Assembly: GCA_014653625.1 (NCBI GenBank)
Contig: JACWEI010000002.1
Coordinates: 48,580 to 112,579 of the forward strand
Direction: 5' to 3'
From: Pelagibacterales bacterium SAG-MED39
GTDB taxonomy: Bacteria > Pseudomonadota > Alphaproteobacteria > Pelagibacterales > Pelagibacteraceae
Length of the DNA stretch: 64,000 nucleotides
Below the pieces are notes generated by a model, which was not told the origin of the DNA, did not search any database, and worked only from the letters and a program-made list of their open reading frames with translations. The position numbers and the translations under genes are program-made. This document shows, piece after piece, positions 7,421 through 16,382 of this stretch; position 1 is the first letter of the stretch, and every line of letters starts with the position of its first letter.

Positions 7421-7466
7421 ATATTGCCGATTTGATCCTATTGCGGGCTATAACAGCTAAACAGGA
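7421..7466 (+). promoter_or_regulatory. SAM-II riboswitch aptamer
   Basis: Stem P1 pairs TATTGCC (7422-7428) with GGCTATA (7446-7452), with one U-U mismatch. The loop GATTTGATCCTATTGCG matches the SAM-II loop pattern (GAUUU...UAUUGC), and the 3' tail AGCTAAACAGG (7455-7465) matches the conserved AGCUAAAnAGG that forms the pseudoknot and SAM pocket. SAM-II is a known aptamer class of alphaproteobacteria that turns down methionine genes when S-adenosylmethionine is abundant. I see no U-run terminator after it. A competing 7-bp pairing, CCGATTT (7427-7433) with AAATCGG (7478-7484), would disrupt P1. Confidence 0.85.
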
Positions 7467-7483
7467 AACATCATATAAAATCG

Positions 7484-7541
7484 GTAGGCATTTGAACTAT
7501 ATTGTGCGCCTTACATTTAGTTAAAGCACTAAAAAAGGAGT
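7484..7541 (+). promoter_or_regulatory. SAM-V riboswitch aptamer overlapping the metY ribosome-binding site
   Basis: P1 pairs GTAGGC (7484-7489) with GCCTTAC (7508-7514, one bulged U). Loop bases GTGC (7504-7507) pair with GCAC (7526-7529) to give the pseudoknot, and the tail TTAGTTAAAGCACTAAAAAAGG carries the class's conserved A-rich pocket. The Shine-Dalgarno AAGGAG (7535-7540) lies inside the folded region, 4 bases before the metY ATG, which fits translational repression by SAM. SAM-V is known mainly from Pelagibacter and marine metagenomes, often directly 3' of SAM-II, as here. Confidence 0.88.
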
Positions 7542-7544
7542 AAA

Positions 7545-8873
7545 ATGACAAAAAAAAGAAATAACCCAGAAACTTTAGCTATTCATGGAGGTGACTATAG
7601 AAGCGACCCAGCAACTAATGCTGTTGCTGTTCCTATATATAGAACTACGTCTTATCAATTTAATAGTGTAGACCATGCAGCAAATTTATTTGCTTTAAAA
7701 GAATTTGGGAATATCTACACAAGAATAATGAACCCAACAAATGATGTATTAGAGAAAAGGATTGCAGCACTTGAAGGAGGTTTGGCTTGTTTAACCGTTG
7801 CATCAGGACAAACTGCATCATTATTTTCAATATTAAATGTTGCACAAGCTGGAGATAATATAATTAGCTCAACTGATCTTTATGGTGGTACTGTATCTTT
7901 GTTTACTCATACTTTGAGTAAACTTGGAATTGAAATAAAATATGCAGACCCAAAAGATCCTAAAAACTTTGAAAAAGTTATTGATGATAAAACTAGAGCT
8001 TTTTATGGAGAGACTTTACCTAATCCTTATTTGAGAGTATTTCCAATTAAAGAAGTCTCAGATATTGGGCGAAAGTATAACATACCATTAATAATGGATA
8101 ATACAGCTGCACCGATACTGTGTAAACCAATAGAACATGGTGCTGCAGTAGTAATTCATTCTTTAACAAAATATATAGGTGGACACGGAACGGCTATAGC
8201 AGGAAGTATTGTTGATAGTGGTAATTTTGATTGGACAGCTGATCCAAAAAGGCAACCATTATTCAATGAACCAGACGCTAGTTACAATGGAGCTGTCTGG
8301 GGAAAAGTTGTACCTGAACTTACTGGAGCAAATGTCCCCTTTGCTGTAAGAGCTAGAGTTTGTTTACTTAGAGATTTAGGTTCGGCATGTTCACCTGATA
8401 ATGCTTTTGCTATTATTCAAGGACTTGAAACAGTTGCTCTTAGAATGAAACAACATTGTGAAAATGCTAAAAAAGTCGTGGAATATTTAAAGAAACATAA
8501 GGAAGTGAGTAAAGTAATCTATTCTACCGAACATGATAAGCCTATTGCAGATAGAGCCAAAAAATATTTGAATGGTGGAGATGGACCCATGGTCGGTATA
8601 GAATTAAAGGGCGGTTTCGAAGCTGGTAAGAAATTTATAGAGTCTTTGAAAATGTTTTATCATGTTGCAAATATTGGAGATGCAAGAAGTTTAGCTATTC
8701 ATCCAGCTAGCACAACACATAGTCAGTTAAATGACAAAGAACTAGCTGCATCTGGAGTTACTCAAAGTTATGTTAGATTATGTATTGGTTTAGAACATAT
8801 TGATGATATTATTGATGATCTAGATCAAGCTTTAAATAAATCATCTAAAGGCAATTTAAAAGCTGTTAGTTAA
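7545..8873 (+). CDS. metY: O-acetylhomoserine sulfhydrylase
   Basis: A 442-aa PLP enzyme of the Cys/Met-metabolism family that joins O-acetylhomoserine with sulfide or methanethiol to give homocysteine or methionine. Visible: TLAIHGGDYRSDPATNAVAVPIY at the start, LTVASGQTASLFSI, the PLP-lysine motif VIHSLTKYIGGHGTAIAG (about residue 209), and SLAIHPASTTHSQL near the end. The length of ~430-440 is typical of MetY rather than the shorter cystathionine enzymes. It has a strong AAGGAG site, rare in this window, embedded in the SAM-V aptamer. SAR11 cells are known to rely on reduced organic sulfur, so methanethiol use is plausible but inferred. Confidence 0.95.
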   Translation: MTKKRNNPETLAIHGGDYRSDPATNAVAVPIYRTTSYQFNSVDHAANLFALKEFGNIYTRIMNPTNDVLEKRIAALEGGLACLTVASGQTASLFSILNVAQAGDNIISSTDLYGGTVSLFTHTLSKLGIEIKYADPKDPKNFEKVIDDKTRAFYGETLPNPYLRVFPIKEVSDIGRKYNIPLIMDNTAAPILCKPIEHGAAVVIHSLTKYIGGHGTAIAGSIVDSGNFDWTADPKRQPLFNEPDASYNGAVWGKVVPELTGANVPFAVRARVCLLRDLGSACSPDNAFAIIQGLETVALRMKQHCENAKKVVEYLKKHKEVSKVIYSTEHDKPIADRAKKYLNGGDGPMVGIELKGGFEAGKKFIESLKMFYHVANIGDARSLAIHPASTTHSQLNDKELAASGVTQSYVRLCIGLEHIDDIIDDLDQALNKSSKGNLKAVS

Positions 8874-9882
8874 ATTTCTTATTTAAATAAAGAAAATAAA
8901 TAGATGAACTAACTAAGAAAATTGAACTTAATTGGTGCATAGCTGCAATATATATCTGTGCACCATAGATTATTGTAAAAATACCCAAAACAATTTGTAA
9001 TAAAATAAAAAAACCTAAAATATTTATAGACCTATAAAGATTGTACATTTTGTTCATATAGATTTTGCAAAAAATAAACAAATAAAAGAGTAAAATTAAA
9101 TATGCTAAATTTCTATGCATAAATTGAACTAAAGATGGATCACTAAAGGCAGATAATCTAAACAAATTTAATTCATTATTATCATCAGGGAAAAAAGAAT
9201 TACCCATAGCAGGCCAGGTATTATAGATTTTACCAGCATCCATTCCTGATACAAAAGCACCTATTACTATTTGTATAAATAATAACATTAGAAATATGAA
9301 TGGTATAACAAAATTAATTTTGGTTGAAATATTGTTATTAACTCTAATATTCAAATAATTCCAAAAAATTAAAGATAATATCAGGAATGCAATCAATAAA
9401 TGAACAGATAGTCTAAAATGACTTACGTCAACTCTACCAACTAAACCACTACTAACCATATACCATCCAATAAATCCTTGAAAGCAAATAAGAAAAAAAA
9501 TTATATACAAATTTAATAATTTAGAAAATTCAATCTTGAATGAAAAATAAATCAAAGGTATCAAATAACTAATTCCTATCAATCTTCCTAAAAATCTGTG
9601 AATCCATTCCCACCAAAAAATTATTTTAAATTCATTTAATGACATATTGTAATTTTGTAATTTAAACTCAGGAATTTTTTTATAAAGGTTAAAATACATC
9701 TCCCAATCATTTTGATTTAAAGGAGGCAAGAAGCCCGAAAATAACTGCCATTCAGTTATTGAAAGACCTGAGTCTGTTAATCTTGTAAGACCTCCAACAA
9801 CTATCGTTATTGAGATAAACCAAAACATTGTAATTAACCAAACAGATAGTTGATTATTAATTTTTGTATTTATTGTATACAT
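8866..9882 (-). CDS. ctaA: Heme A synthase (COX15/CtaA)
   Basis: A membrane enzyme that oxidises the methyl group of heme O to the formyl of heme A for aa3-type cytochrome oxidase. Around eight helices are predicted. The four conserved histidines of CtaA are seen in EWIHRFLGRL, SHFRLSVHLL, FMHRNLAYLI and AAMHQLSSIF. GGLTRLTDSGLSITEW is the family's N-terminal signature. The track ORF starts at 10029, but the first 49 residues overlap the divergent chorismate mutase gene and do not resemble the family; I prefer the ATG at 9882 (MYTINTKINNQLSVW), giving 338 aa, the normal length. The 3' end overlaps metY by 8 bp in convergent orientation. Confidence 0.93.
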   Translation of the reverse strand: MYTINTKINNQLSVWLITMFWFISITIVVGGLTRLTDSGLSITEWQLFSGFLPPLNQNDWEMYFNLYKKIPEFKLQNYNMSLNEFKIIFWWEWIHRFLGRLIGISYLIPLIYFSFKIEFSKLLNLYIIFFLICFQGFIGWYMVSSGLVGRVDVSHFRLSVHLLIAFLILSLIFWNYLNIRVNNNISTKINFVIPFIFLMLLFIQIVIGAFVSGMDAGKIYNTWPAMGNSFFPDDNNELNLFRLSAFSDPSLVQFMHRNLAYLILLFYLFIFCKIYMNKMYNLYRSINILGFFILLQIVLGIFTIIYGAQIYIAAMHQLSSIFLVSSSIYFLYLNKKFN

Positions 9883-9925
9883 AGACGCATAAATATAATA
9901 ATTTTTTAATAATCCAAATATATAA

Positions 9926-10213
9926 ATGTCGCCATTAAAAAGAAAGAAACTAAGTAAGATTAGATTTGAGTTAGATAAATTAGATAATTCTTTAATGAGA
10001 ATAATTAAGAAAAGAACAAATTTAGTCAAAAAAGTTTTAGCTTTAAAGGATAAAAAAAATCAAATAGTTGACTACAAAAGAATACAATACATATTAAGAA
10101 ATATTAAAAAAAAATCTTTAAAAAATAAAATTGATCCAAAAATTACTCAAAAAATATGGAAAAATATGATTTATGCGTATATAGATTTCGAGAAAAGAAA
10201 CTTTAAAAAATAA
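9926..10213 (+). CDS. Chorismate mutase (AroQ type)
   Basis: A 95-aa all-helical protein matching the monofunctional AroQ fold: helix 1 KLSKIRFELDKLDNSLMRIIKKRTNLVKKVLALK, then YKRIQYILRNIKKKSLKNKIDP and a last helix with KIWKNMIYAYIDFEKR. The conserved residues of the E. coli-type site (an Arg in helix 1, then Lys/Arg, and R at the start of the second helix) are present. It converts chorismate to prephenate for Phe/Tyr. It stands alone without a prephenate dehydratase domain, between ctaA (divergent) and rpmG (convergent, no gap). Confidence 0.85.
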   Translation: MSPLKRKKLSKIRFELDKLDNSLMRIIKKRTNLVKKVLALKDKKNQIVDYKRIQYILRNIKKKSLKNKIDPKITQKIWKNMIYAYIDFEKRNFKK

Positions 10214-10405
10214 TTATTTACTATGTGGTGGTAGTTTTTTTTCCACAAAAACTTCATGCTTACGCGTAGCTGGATTATATTTTTTTGCTTTAAGCTTAAT
10301 TTTTGCTTTTTCACCACCGGCTGGTTTTTTTACATAATAGAAAAAAGAACTATCAGGTTTTGACTCGGGAACAAGCCTTACTTTTATGTGTGTTTTTTTT
10401 GCCAT
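10214..10405 (-). CDS. rpmG: 50S ribosomal protein L33
   Basis: A 63-aa L33 of the large subunit. Recognised by THIKVRLVPES, the FFYYVKKP strand and the ending KKYNPATRKHEVFVEKKLPPHSK, which matches KYDPVARKHVLYKEAKIK of other proteobacteria. There is no CxxC pair, so it is the zinc-independent (C-) form. A short insertion GGEKAKIKLKA and a slightly longer tail make it ~8 residues longer than the usual 55. The stop codon abuts the chorismate mutase stop in convergent orientation, and the merR gene ends 6 bp upstream. Confidence 0.95.
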   Translation of the reverse strand: MAKKTHIKVRLVPESKPDSSFFYYVKKPAGGEKAKIKLKAKKYNPATRKHEVFVEKKLPPHSK

Positions 10406-10411
10406 TGTATT

Positions 10412-10777
10412 TTAATATTTTAATTTTTTTATAATATTAGATATTTTTACTAATTTGTTTTTTAAATTATCAGTTCTTATAGAATGATTTGAAATTTCGT
10501 CAAGTTTTAATGGTTTACCATTATTTAAAATTTTTTTAACACCATTAATGGTCATGCCCTGTTGTTTTAACAAAAATTTAACTTTTTTTAATAAATTAAT
10601 GTTTTTTTCATCATAATATCTTCTTTTACCATTGAATATTTTAGGTTTAATTTGTTTAAATTCTTTTTCCCAAAAACGAATAGTATGAGTTGATAAAGAT
10701 TGTCCTTTTTTTGATTTTAATTCTAAAATTTTAGCAACTTCTCCAATTGTTTTATATGCGTTATTGTTTTTATTCAT
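10412..10777 (-). CDS. MerR-family transcriptional regulator
   Basis: A 121-aa small MerR protein. N-terminal winged helix YKTIGEVAKILEL...STHTIRFWEKEFKQIKPKIFNGKRRYYDEKNINLLKKVKFLL, followed by GMTINGVKKIL and a short C-terminal helix. It lacks a large effector domain. This matches the small MerR gene that follows ihfA in many alphaproteobacteria. The track start at 10882 runs through ihfA in another frame; the ATG at 10777 (MNKNNNAYKTIG) overlaps the ihfA stop by 8 bp and is preferred. Targets are unknown. Confidence 0.9.
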   Translation of the reverse strand: MNKNNNAYKTIGEVAKILELKSKKGQSLSTHTIRFWEKEFKQIKPKIFNGKRRYYDEKNINLLKKVKFLLKQQGMTINGVKKILNNGKPLKLDEISNHSIRTDNLKNKLVKISNIIKKLKY

Positions 10778-11069
10778 TTTCTTTTGAATTAACAATTTTT
10801 TTGAAGTCTTTGGATGGTTTAAAAAGAACAACTTCCCTACTTGATATAATTTTATTTTCTTTAGTTTTAGGATTTCTACCAATTCTCTCCTTTTTATTTC
10901 TTACAGAAAAAGTTCCAAAATTTGAGATTTTTATTTTTTTTGTTTCTTTTAAATTAGTTATAATCATGGAGAAAAATTCATCTATTAAATTTTCAGATAC
11001 ATGTTTGGAGAAGCCAATCTGCATATAAATAATATTAACTAAATCTTTTTTAGTTAAATTGATTCGCAT
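10770..11069 (-). CDS. ihfA: Integration host factor subunit alpha
   Basis: A 99-aa DNA-bending protein of the HU/IHF family. It has the N-terminal helices (LTKKDLVNIIYMQIGFSKHVSENLIDEFFSMI), the GTFSVRNKKERIGRNPKTKE flexible arm with the intercalating proline, and the C-terminal strand/helix VVLFKPSKDFKKIVN. The arm sequence RIGRNPKTKE and the plsX-merR context point to IhfA rather than HU. It works with IhfB to bend DNA. The gene starts 1 bp after plsX; the fabH gene that usually lies between them is absent here. Confidence 0.92.
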   Translation of the reverse strand: MRINLTKKDLVNIIYMQIGFSKHVSENLIDEFFSMIITNLKETKKIKISNFGTFSVRNKKERIGRNPKTKENKIISSREVVLFKPSKDFKKIVNSKENE

Positions 11070-11070
11070 T

Positions 11071-12072
11071 TTAAATATTATACTTTATTTTTTTTATTAA
11101 ATCACCTTTTACAATTTTATTGCAAACATCAAGTGAGTTTGCAAAACCAATTAAGTCTGTACCACCGTGACTTTTAACAACTGGGGAGTCTAAACCAATG
11201 AATATTGCGCCATTGTATTGCCTTGGATCAAGACGTTTTTTAAATTTTTTCAAATTAAAAAAATTTAATAACGAAGAAATTTTTCCTACTAAATTACCTG
11301 TTAAAGCCTTTTTTAATTCACTAGTAATGAAATTTGCTGTTCCTTCGGCAGTTTTTAGAGCAACATTGCCAGTGAAACCATCTGAAACAATTACATTTAC
11401 TTCACCATTCATTAACTCATTACCCTCAATGTAGCCAGAAAAGTTAAAATCATTAGATTTTTTTTTATTAAGTATTTGGAATGTTTCTTTGATTATTTCA
11501 TTACCTTTAAGCTCTTCAGAACCAATATTTAATAGGGCAACATTAGGTTTATCATTAGGATAAAGAGACTTATATAAAGATGACCCCATGATAGAGAAAT
11601 CAACTAAATTTTTAGCGCTACATTCTATATTAGCACCTAAATCTAGAACCACACTCATACCTTTTCTATTAGGCCATAAAGCTGACAAAGCTGGCTTATC
11701 AATGTTTTCTATCATCTTTAAATTTAATTTTGCTATGACAAGTAAAGCTCCTGTATTTCCAGCTGAAATTATTATATCAGCTTCTTTTTTTTTTACGCTT
11801 TCAACAGCTAACCACATACTTGTATCTTTTCCTCTTTTTGCAGCTTCCAAAGGACTATCCGTACTTTTAACAAAATTTTCTGTGTGAATTATTTTATAAA
11901 AATCTTTATTTAATCTATTTTTTAAGTGTTCTTGAATTTCATCTTTATTGCCAAAAATCAAAAAATAGTTATCGTTTTTTTTACTGTGATGATGAATTAT
12001 ACCATCAATTATTTTTTTTGGTGAGTTATCACCACCCATTGCATCAATTGCAATTTTAATTAAGTCTGACAT
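11071..12072 (-). CDS. plsX: Phosphate acyltransferase PlsX
   Basis: A 333-aa enzyme that makes acyl-phosphate from acyl-ACP, the first step of the PlsX/PlsY route to lysophosphatidic acid. Signatures include IAIDAMGGDNSPKKIIDGI at the start, SAGNTGALLVIAKL, NIGSEELKGNEIIKETFQIL and VSDGFTGNVALKTAEG, and the ending GTDLIGFANSLDVC. Its partner PlsY is encoded at 56273. The position after rpmF (20 bp upstream) is the conserved bacterial arrangement that ties lipid synthesis to ribosome production. Confidence 0.97.
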   Translation of the reverse strand: MSDLIKIAIDAMGGDNSPKKIIDGIIHHHSKKNDNYFLIFGNKDEIQEHLKNRLNKDFYKIIHTENFVKSTDSPLEAAKRGKDTSMWLAVESVKKKEADIIISAGNTGALLVIAKLNLKMIENIDKPALSALWPNRKGMSVVLDLGANIECSAKNLVDFSIMGSSLYKSLYPNDKPNVALLNIGSEELKGNEIIKETFQILNKKKSNDFNFSGYIEGNELMNGEVNVIVSDGFTGNVALKTAEGTANFITSELKKALTGNLVGKISSLLNFFNLKKFKKRLDPRQYNGAIFIGLDSPVVKSHGGTDLIGFANSLDVCNKIVKGDLIKKIKYNI

Positions 12073-12092
12073 TAATCAACTTTTTTAAAAAA

Positions 12093-12275
12093 TTAATCTT
12101 CTGGATCTAAAATTTGACGACCTTTATACATTCCAGTTTTTAAATCTAAGTGATGAGATAATCTATATTCACCTGATTTTTTATCTTCAATAATATTTTT
12201 TGAAGAAAATTTCATATTCTTAGCTCTCCTCATTCCAGTTCTTGAGGGTGTTTGTTTACGTTTTGGTACAGCCAT
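12093..12275 (-). CDS. rpmF: 50S ribosomal protein L32
   Basis: A 60-aa L32 with the standard start [20 protein letters not shown] and the central segment [21 protein letters not shown]. It is the zinc-free form, with no Cys pairs. It heads the rpmF-plsX pair and follows the Cbp3-like gene by 2 bp. In most alphaproteobacteria a DUF177/YceD gene lies just upstream of rpmF; it is not there in this window. Confidence 0.97.
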   Translation of the reverse strand: MAVPKRKQTPSRTGMRRAKNMKFSSKNIIEDKKSGEYRLSHHLDLKTGMYKGRQILDPED

Positions 12276-12277
12276 AA

Positions 12278-12730
12278 TTAACCGTTACTTACACTTTTTA
12301 AATAAAAATTCAAATTTTTTTTTGATAAATTTTGTCTATATTCCTCAAAATATCCAACTAAATAATCAATTTTGGCAAAATTTTCAAGATAATTAGAAAT
12401 TACTTTTTTTTTATCTTTTTTATCTAAATTATCCCAAAAATGTATTTCAGAAATAATTGAATGAAAAAGATTTATATAATCTTTCATTTTTTTATTAATT
12501 GATTGGTCTCCATAACCAATTTCACGAATACTAAGTTCAATTTGTCTAAAATTAAAATCATAAATTTTTTGAAGTATAACAGAATTTTTTTCTGATTTAA
12601 AATTGTTTAGAAAAAAGGCAAAATGAAGTAAAAAGATTAATAATCTATCAGAAAAAACATCTTGTTTATTAAGACCTTTGTATAGATTTTTATTAGTAGT
12701 TAAATTAATTAAATTATTGTAAATATTCAT
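12278..12730 (-). CDS. Ubiquinol-cytochrome c chaperone family protein (Cbp3/UQCC1-like)
   Basis: A 150-aa protein matching the CBP3/UQCC1 family, whose mitochondrial members help assemble cytochrome b of complex III. Recognisable parts are [26 protein letters not shown], the [33 protein letters not shown] block (family consensus around DL-E-REIG-GD--V-K-MK), and a helical tail. I prefer the ATG at 12730 (MNIYNNLI) because the longer track ORF (from 12805) runs into the divergent BamE-like gene. The position next to an OmlA lipoprotein and rpmF is conserved in alphaproteobacteria. Confidence 0.85.
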   Translation of the reverse strand: MNIYNNLINLTTNKNLYKGLNKQDVFSDRLLIFLLHFAFFLNNFKSEKNSVILQKIYDFNFRQIELSIREIGYGDQSINKKMKDYINLFHSIISEIHFWDNLDKKDKKKVISNYLENFAKIDYLVGYFEEYRQNLSKKNLNFYLKSVSNG

Positions 12731-12743
12731 ATATTCAATGCTC

Positions 12744-13208
12744 ATGATAAAAAATATACTTATTATCCTTATAATTTTTTTAAACGCAAGTTGTTCTTTT
12801 AACAAAGTCGTAAAACATCATGGTATCCACTTTTTAGAAAAAAAACAAAAAAACTTAAAAATTTATGAAACTAACAGAAATGATACGAAAATTTTATTAG
12901 GCTCACCTTCTACGATAGGCACTTTTGATAATGATATTTGGATTTATATTGAAAGAAAAACTACTGTAAGTGAATTAAGAACTTTAGGTAGAAAAAAATT
13001 ACTTATTAATAATGCACTAGTTCTTGAATTTGATAATAGAGGTCTTTTAGTCAAAAAAGATTTTTACAATAAAGATCAAATGAACAAATTAAAATTTTCA
13101 GATAAGGAGACAAAAGTACTAGATAAAAAGAAAGGTTTTGTCTCATCAGTTCTAACTACTTTAAGACAAAAAATAAATGATCCTCTTGGCAAAAGAAAAG
13201 CTAGATAA
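12744..13208 (+). CDS. bamE: BamE/SmpA/OmlA-family outer-membrane lipoprotein
   Basis: A ~154-aa lipoprotein with a signal peptide MIKNILIILIIFLNASC, the acylated Cys lying in LNASC, followed by the BamE fold: ETNRNDTKILLGSPSTIGTFDNDIWIYIERKTT, in which the turn LGSPS and the WIYIE strand are typical. BamE is an accessory of the BAM complex that inserts outer-membrane proteins. An earlier ATG at 12738 (MLMIKN) is equally possible. The start is 13 bp from the divergent Cbp3-like start, so the promoters must overlap the coding regions. Downstream it faces hppA tail to tail. Confidence 0.9.
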   Translation: MIKNILIILIIFLNASCSFNKVVKHHGIHFLEKKQKNLKIYETNRNDTKILLGSPSTIGTFDNDIWIYIERKTTVSELRTLGRKKLLINNALVLEFDNRGLLVKKDFYNKDQMNKLKFSDKETKVLDKKKGFVSSVLTTLRQKINDPLGKRKAR

Positions 13209-13234
13209 GTAGAGTTTGTTAATTTTTAATTATA

Positions 13235-15340
13235 TTAGCCTGCTATTACAGCTAATAACAATAAAGCTACAATATTTGTAATCTTAATCATCGGGTTCAC
13301 AGCAGGTCCTGCGGTGTCTTTATATGGGTCACCAACGGTGTCTCCGGTTACAGCGGCCTTATGAGCCTCTGAACCCTTACCACCATGATGTCCATCTTCA
13401 ATATATTTTTTTGCATTATCCCATGCACCCCCACCTGCAGTCATTGAAACAGCTACAAATAATCCAGTTATAATAACGCCTAACAACATTGCTCCAACTG
13501 ATGCTAATGCAGCTACCTGACCACCAATAGCAAAAATAATAAAGTATAGTACAATTGGTGACAATACTGGTAATAATGATGGTATAATCATTTCTTTAAT
13601 CGCTGCGACTGTTAATAAATCAACAAGCTTTGCGTAATCAGGTTTTTGTTTTCTCTTCATTATACCTGGGTATTTCTTGAATTGTCTTCTTACTTCAACC
13701 ACTACAGCACCACCAGCTCTACCGACAGCCTGCATTCCCATTGAACCAAATAAATATGGAAGCATTCCACCAATTAATAAACCTACGACAACATATGGAT
13801 TTGATAAATCAAAAGTAACAACAATTCCCTCAAGTGTAGATCCTGCTTCTTTTGAAAAATGTTTTATATCTTCTGTATATGCTGCAAAAAGAACCAAAGC
13901 TCCCAATCCTGCAGAACCTATTGCATATCCTTTCGTTACAGCTTTTGTTGTGTTTCCAACAGCATCAAGTGCATCTGTAGTTTTTCTCACATTGTTTGGC
14001 AGTTTAGACATTTCAGCTATACCACCCGCATTATCAGTAACAGGACCATAAGCATCTAGTGCAACAACCATTCCAGCTAAAGCCAACATAGTTGTAACTG
14101 CAATTGCAATTCCATAAAGACCAGCAATATGATTGGTTGCCAATATTCCAGTAACAATAATTAAGGCTGGAATTGCTGTAGCTTCTAGTGAAACAGCCAA
14201 TCCTTGAATAACATTAGTTCCATGACCCGTAGTAGATGAACTAGCTACACTTCTAACAGGTCTGTAATTAGTTCCTGTGTAATACTCAGTAACCCAAATT
14301 AATAAACCTGTTATTATTAAACCTATAATTCCACAATAGTATAAACTCATACCTGAAAAAACTTTATTTTCTAAATTATATGTATTGTCTAAACCTAATA
14401 CATAGTCAGTAACTGGATAAAGTATTATTAGTGACGAAACAGCTGAAACTACAAAGCCTTTGTACAATGCATTCATTACATTTTTACTTTTACCTAATTT
14501 TACAAAAAATGTACCTAATATGGATGTTAGAATACAAGCTCCACCAATAGTTAAAGGATATATCATCATAGACATATCACCTTGGAAAAAAATAGATGAC
14601 AAAACCATTGTAGCAACAATAGTAACTGCATATGTTTCAAATAAATCAGCTGCCATACCCGCACAGTCACCTACGTTATCACCAACATTGTCAGCAATTA
14701 CAGCTGGATTTCTAGGATCGTCCTCTGGTATACCTGCTTCAACTTTTCCTACTAGGTCAGCTCCTACATCGGCTCCTTTTGTAAATATACCCCCACCTAA
14801 TCTTGCAAAAATCGATATTAAAGAAGCTCCAAATCCTAAAGCAACTAAAGCATTTACAATTTCTCTTTCATCAACATTAAATTTTAATAGTAAATAATAA
14901 TAAACAGCAATTGATAATAATGCCAAACCAGCAACCAACATTCCTGTTACTGCACCAGATTTAAAAGCAACAGATAGACCACTTGCCAAACCTTTTCTTG
15001 ATGCTTCAGCAGTTCTTACATTCGCCTCAACCGATACTAACATACCAACATATCCGGCTATACCTGATAACGTGGCACCTATTAAGTAACCTAAACCAAC
15101 AAGTGGACTAAAAGCTACACTTACTATTACCAATACAACTACACCAACAATTGCAATAGTTTTATATTGTCTTGCTAAATATGCTTTAGCACCAATTTGA
15201 ATAGCTGAAGCTATTTCTTGCATTTTAGAATTTCCTGCACTTGAGCTTAAAATATTTTTTCCAGTAAAATATCCATAAACAATAGATAAAAAACCTGCTG
15301 CAATAGTATATAAAAGAATAGTTTCAACGTTTGAGTTCAT
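13235..15340 (-). CDS. hppA: Membrane-bound proton-translocating pyrophosphatase (K+-independent)
   Basis: A 701-aa, roughly 16-helix pump that uses pyrophosphate hydrolysis to move H+ across the membrane. Substrate-site motifs are visible: [59 protein letters not shown] and [15 protein letters not shown]. The segment [10 protein letters not shown] carries Lys and Thr where K+-dependent enzymes have Ala and Gly, so the K+-independent H+-pumping class is indicated. It conserves energy from biosynthetic PPi, useful to an oligotroph. The gene stands alone, convergent with bamE; an 82-bp spacer upstream probably carries its promoter. Confidence 0.97.
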   Translation of the reverse strand: MNSNVETILLYTIAAGFLSIVYGYFTGKNILSSSAGNSKMQEIASAIQIGAKAYLARQYKTIAIVGVVVLVIVSVAFSPLVGLGYLIGATLSGIAGYVGMLVSVEANVRTAEASRKGLASGLSVAFKSGAVTGMLVAGLALLSIAVYYYLLLKFNVDEREIVNALVALGFGASLISIFARLGGGIFTKGADVGADLVGKVEAGIPEDDPRNPAVIADNVGDNVGDCAGMAADLFETYAVTIVATMVLSSIFFQGDMSMMIYPLTIGGACILTSILGTFFVKLGKSKNVMNALYKGFVVSAVSSLIILYPVTDYVLGLDNTYNLENKVFSGMSLYYCGIIGLIITGLLIWVTEYYTGTNYRPVRSVASSSTTGHGTNVIQGLAVSLEATAIPALIIVTGILATNHIAGLYGIAIAVTTMLALAGMVVALDAYGPVTDNAGGIAEMSKLPNNVRKTTDALDAVGNTTKAVTKGYAIGSAGLGALVLFAAYTEDIKHFSKEAGSTLEGIVVTFDLSNPYVVVGLLIGGMLPYLFGSMGMQAVGRAGGAVVVEVRRQFKKYPGIMKRKQKPDYAKLVDLLTVAAIKEMIIPSLLPVLSPIVLYFIIFAIGGQVAALASVGAMLLGVIITGLFVAVSMTAGGGAWDNAKKYIEDGHHGGKGSEAHKAAVTGDTVGDPYKDTAGPAVNPMIKITNIVALLLLAVIAG

Positions 15341-15422
15341 ATAGACCTTAAATAAGTTGTTGGTTGTTAGTTATTAAAAACCGCACAATACAAAAAAGTA
15401 TATAAAAGGCAATAATTAACTT

Positions 15423-16382
15423 TTAAAATTGATGATAATAACCTTTGTCTTTAAGCCTAATTTTCTTCCCTTTTTGATCAATAACTTGAGATTTTTGGGA
15501 TATCGAACAAATTTTTCCTATTTTAGAAATCTTAATATTCAATGTTTTGCTAAATTTATTAATGATTCTGGATTTAGATGGATTGGCTGTAAACAGAATT
15601 TGATAATCATCTCCTTTTGAAAAAAAATTTTTTTTATTTAATTTTTTAAGTTTTATTAATTCTTTTAGACTTTTTGATATAGGTATCTTATCAAAAAATA
15701 ATTTGTAAGATAATTTTTGTTTATTTATAAGTTTTTCCAAATCTGTAATTAATCCATCAGAAATATCTATAGAAGTATTAGCAAATAATAATAACTTATT
15801 TATAAGTGTGAGATGAAGATTTGGTAAGTAATACTTATTTATAAAATATTTTTTTAGGTTTTTATTTAAATTGATACGTTTCTTTAAAATCTTTAGTCCA
15901 GTATAACTATCTCCTAAATTACCTGTAACATAAATGTCATCACCTAACTTAGCATTATTTCTAGGCACTATTTTTTTTGAAAATCCAACAGAAGTAATTG
16001 AAAAACTTAGTTTATTTGAGAAAACTGTGTCACCTCCACCTAGAAAAATTTTATATTTTTTTTGTTCTTGATTTAAAGATTTAGAAATTTTTTTTAAATT
16101 TGTTTCTGAAAATGTTTTCTTATTACCTGAGCCAGAAATAAAATAATATAAAGGTTTAACACCTTTACAAACAAGATCTGATATAGAAGATCTAATGATT
16201 TTTTTTATTACTAAATCAGGTTTTTTAAAATCAATAAAATGTATACCTTGTATATAAGTATCTACTGATATTACTAATTTTCTTGATTTACTAAAAAAAA
16301 CATCATCATTTAATCTAAATGAACCTTTATTATTTTTGGATAGTTTAGAAAAATACTTATTTATTAAGTCAAACTCATGCAT
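15423..16382 (-). CDS. thiL: Thiamine-monophosphate kinase
   Basis: A 319-aa AIR-synthase-fold kinase that phosphorylates thiamine monophosphate to the active diphosphate. Visible: the metal-binding start DDVFFSKSRKLVISVDTYIQGIHF, the SDLVCKGVKPLYYFISGS block, FLGGGDTVFSNKLSFSITSVG, YVTGNLGDSYTG, and ANTSIDISDGLITDLEKL. It closes the ten-gene flavin/one-carbon operon and overlaps nusB by 8 bp, the same nusB-thiL pairing seen in many proteobacteria. Somewhat divergent in its C-terminal third (KFSKTLNIKISKIGKI), but motifs are intact. Confidence 0.93.
   Translation of the reverse strand: MHEFDLINKYFSKLSKNNKGSFRLNDDVFFSKSRKLVISVDTYIQGIHFIDFKKPDLVIKKIIRSSISDLVCKGVKPLYYFISGSGNKKTFSETNLKKISKSLNQEQKKYKIFLGGGDTVFSNKLSFSITSVGFSKKIVPRNNAKLGDDIYVTGNLGDSYTGLKILKKRINLNKNLKKYFINKYYLPNLHLTLINKLLLFANTSIDISDGLITDLEKLINKQKLSYKLFFDKIPISKSLKELIKLKKLNKKNFFSKGDDYQILFTANPSKSRIINKFSKTLNIKISKIGKICSISQKSQVIDQKGKKIRLKDKGYYHQF

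Noticed and set aside
9883-10029. N-terminal extension of ctaA in the ORF track
   Set aside because: It overlaps the chorismate mutase gene on the other strand and does not look like the CtaA N-terminus; the ATG at 9882 fits the family.
13677-14051. 124-aa plus-strand ORF
   Set aside because: Antisense shadow of hppA; repetitive low-complexity residues and no family likeness.
14460-14897. 145-aa plus-strand ORF
   Set aside because: Antisense shadow of hppA in the same frame relation as the one above.
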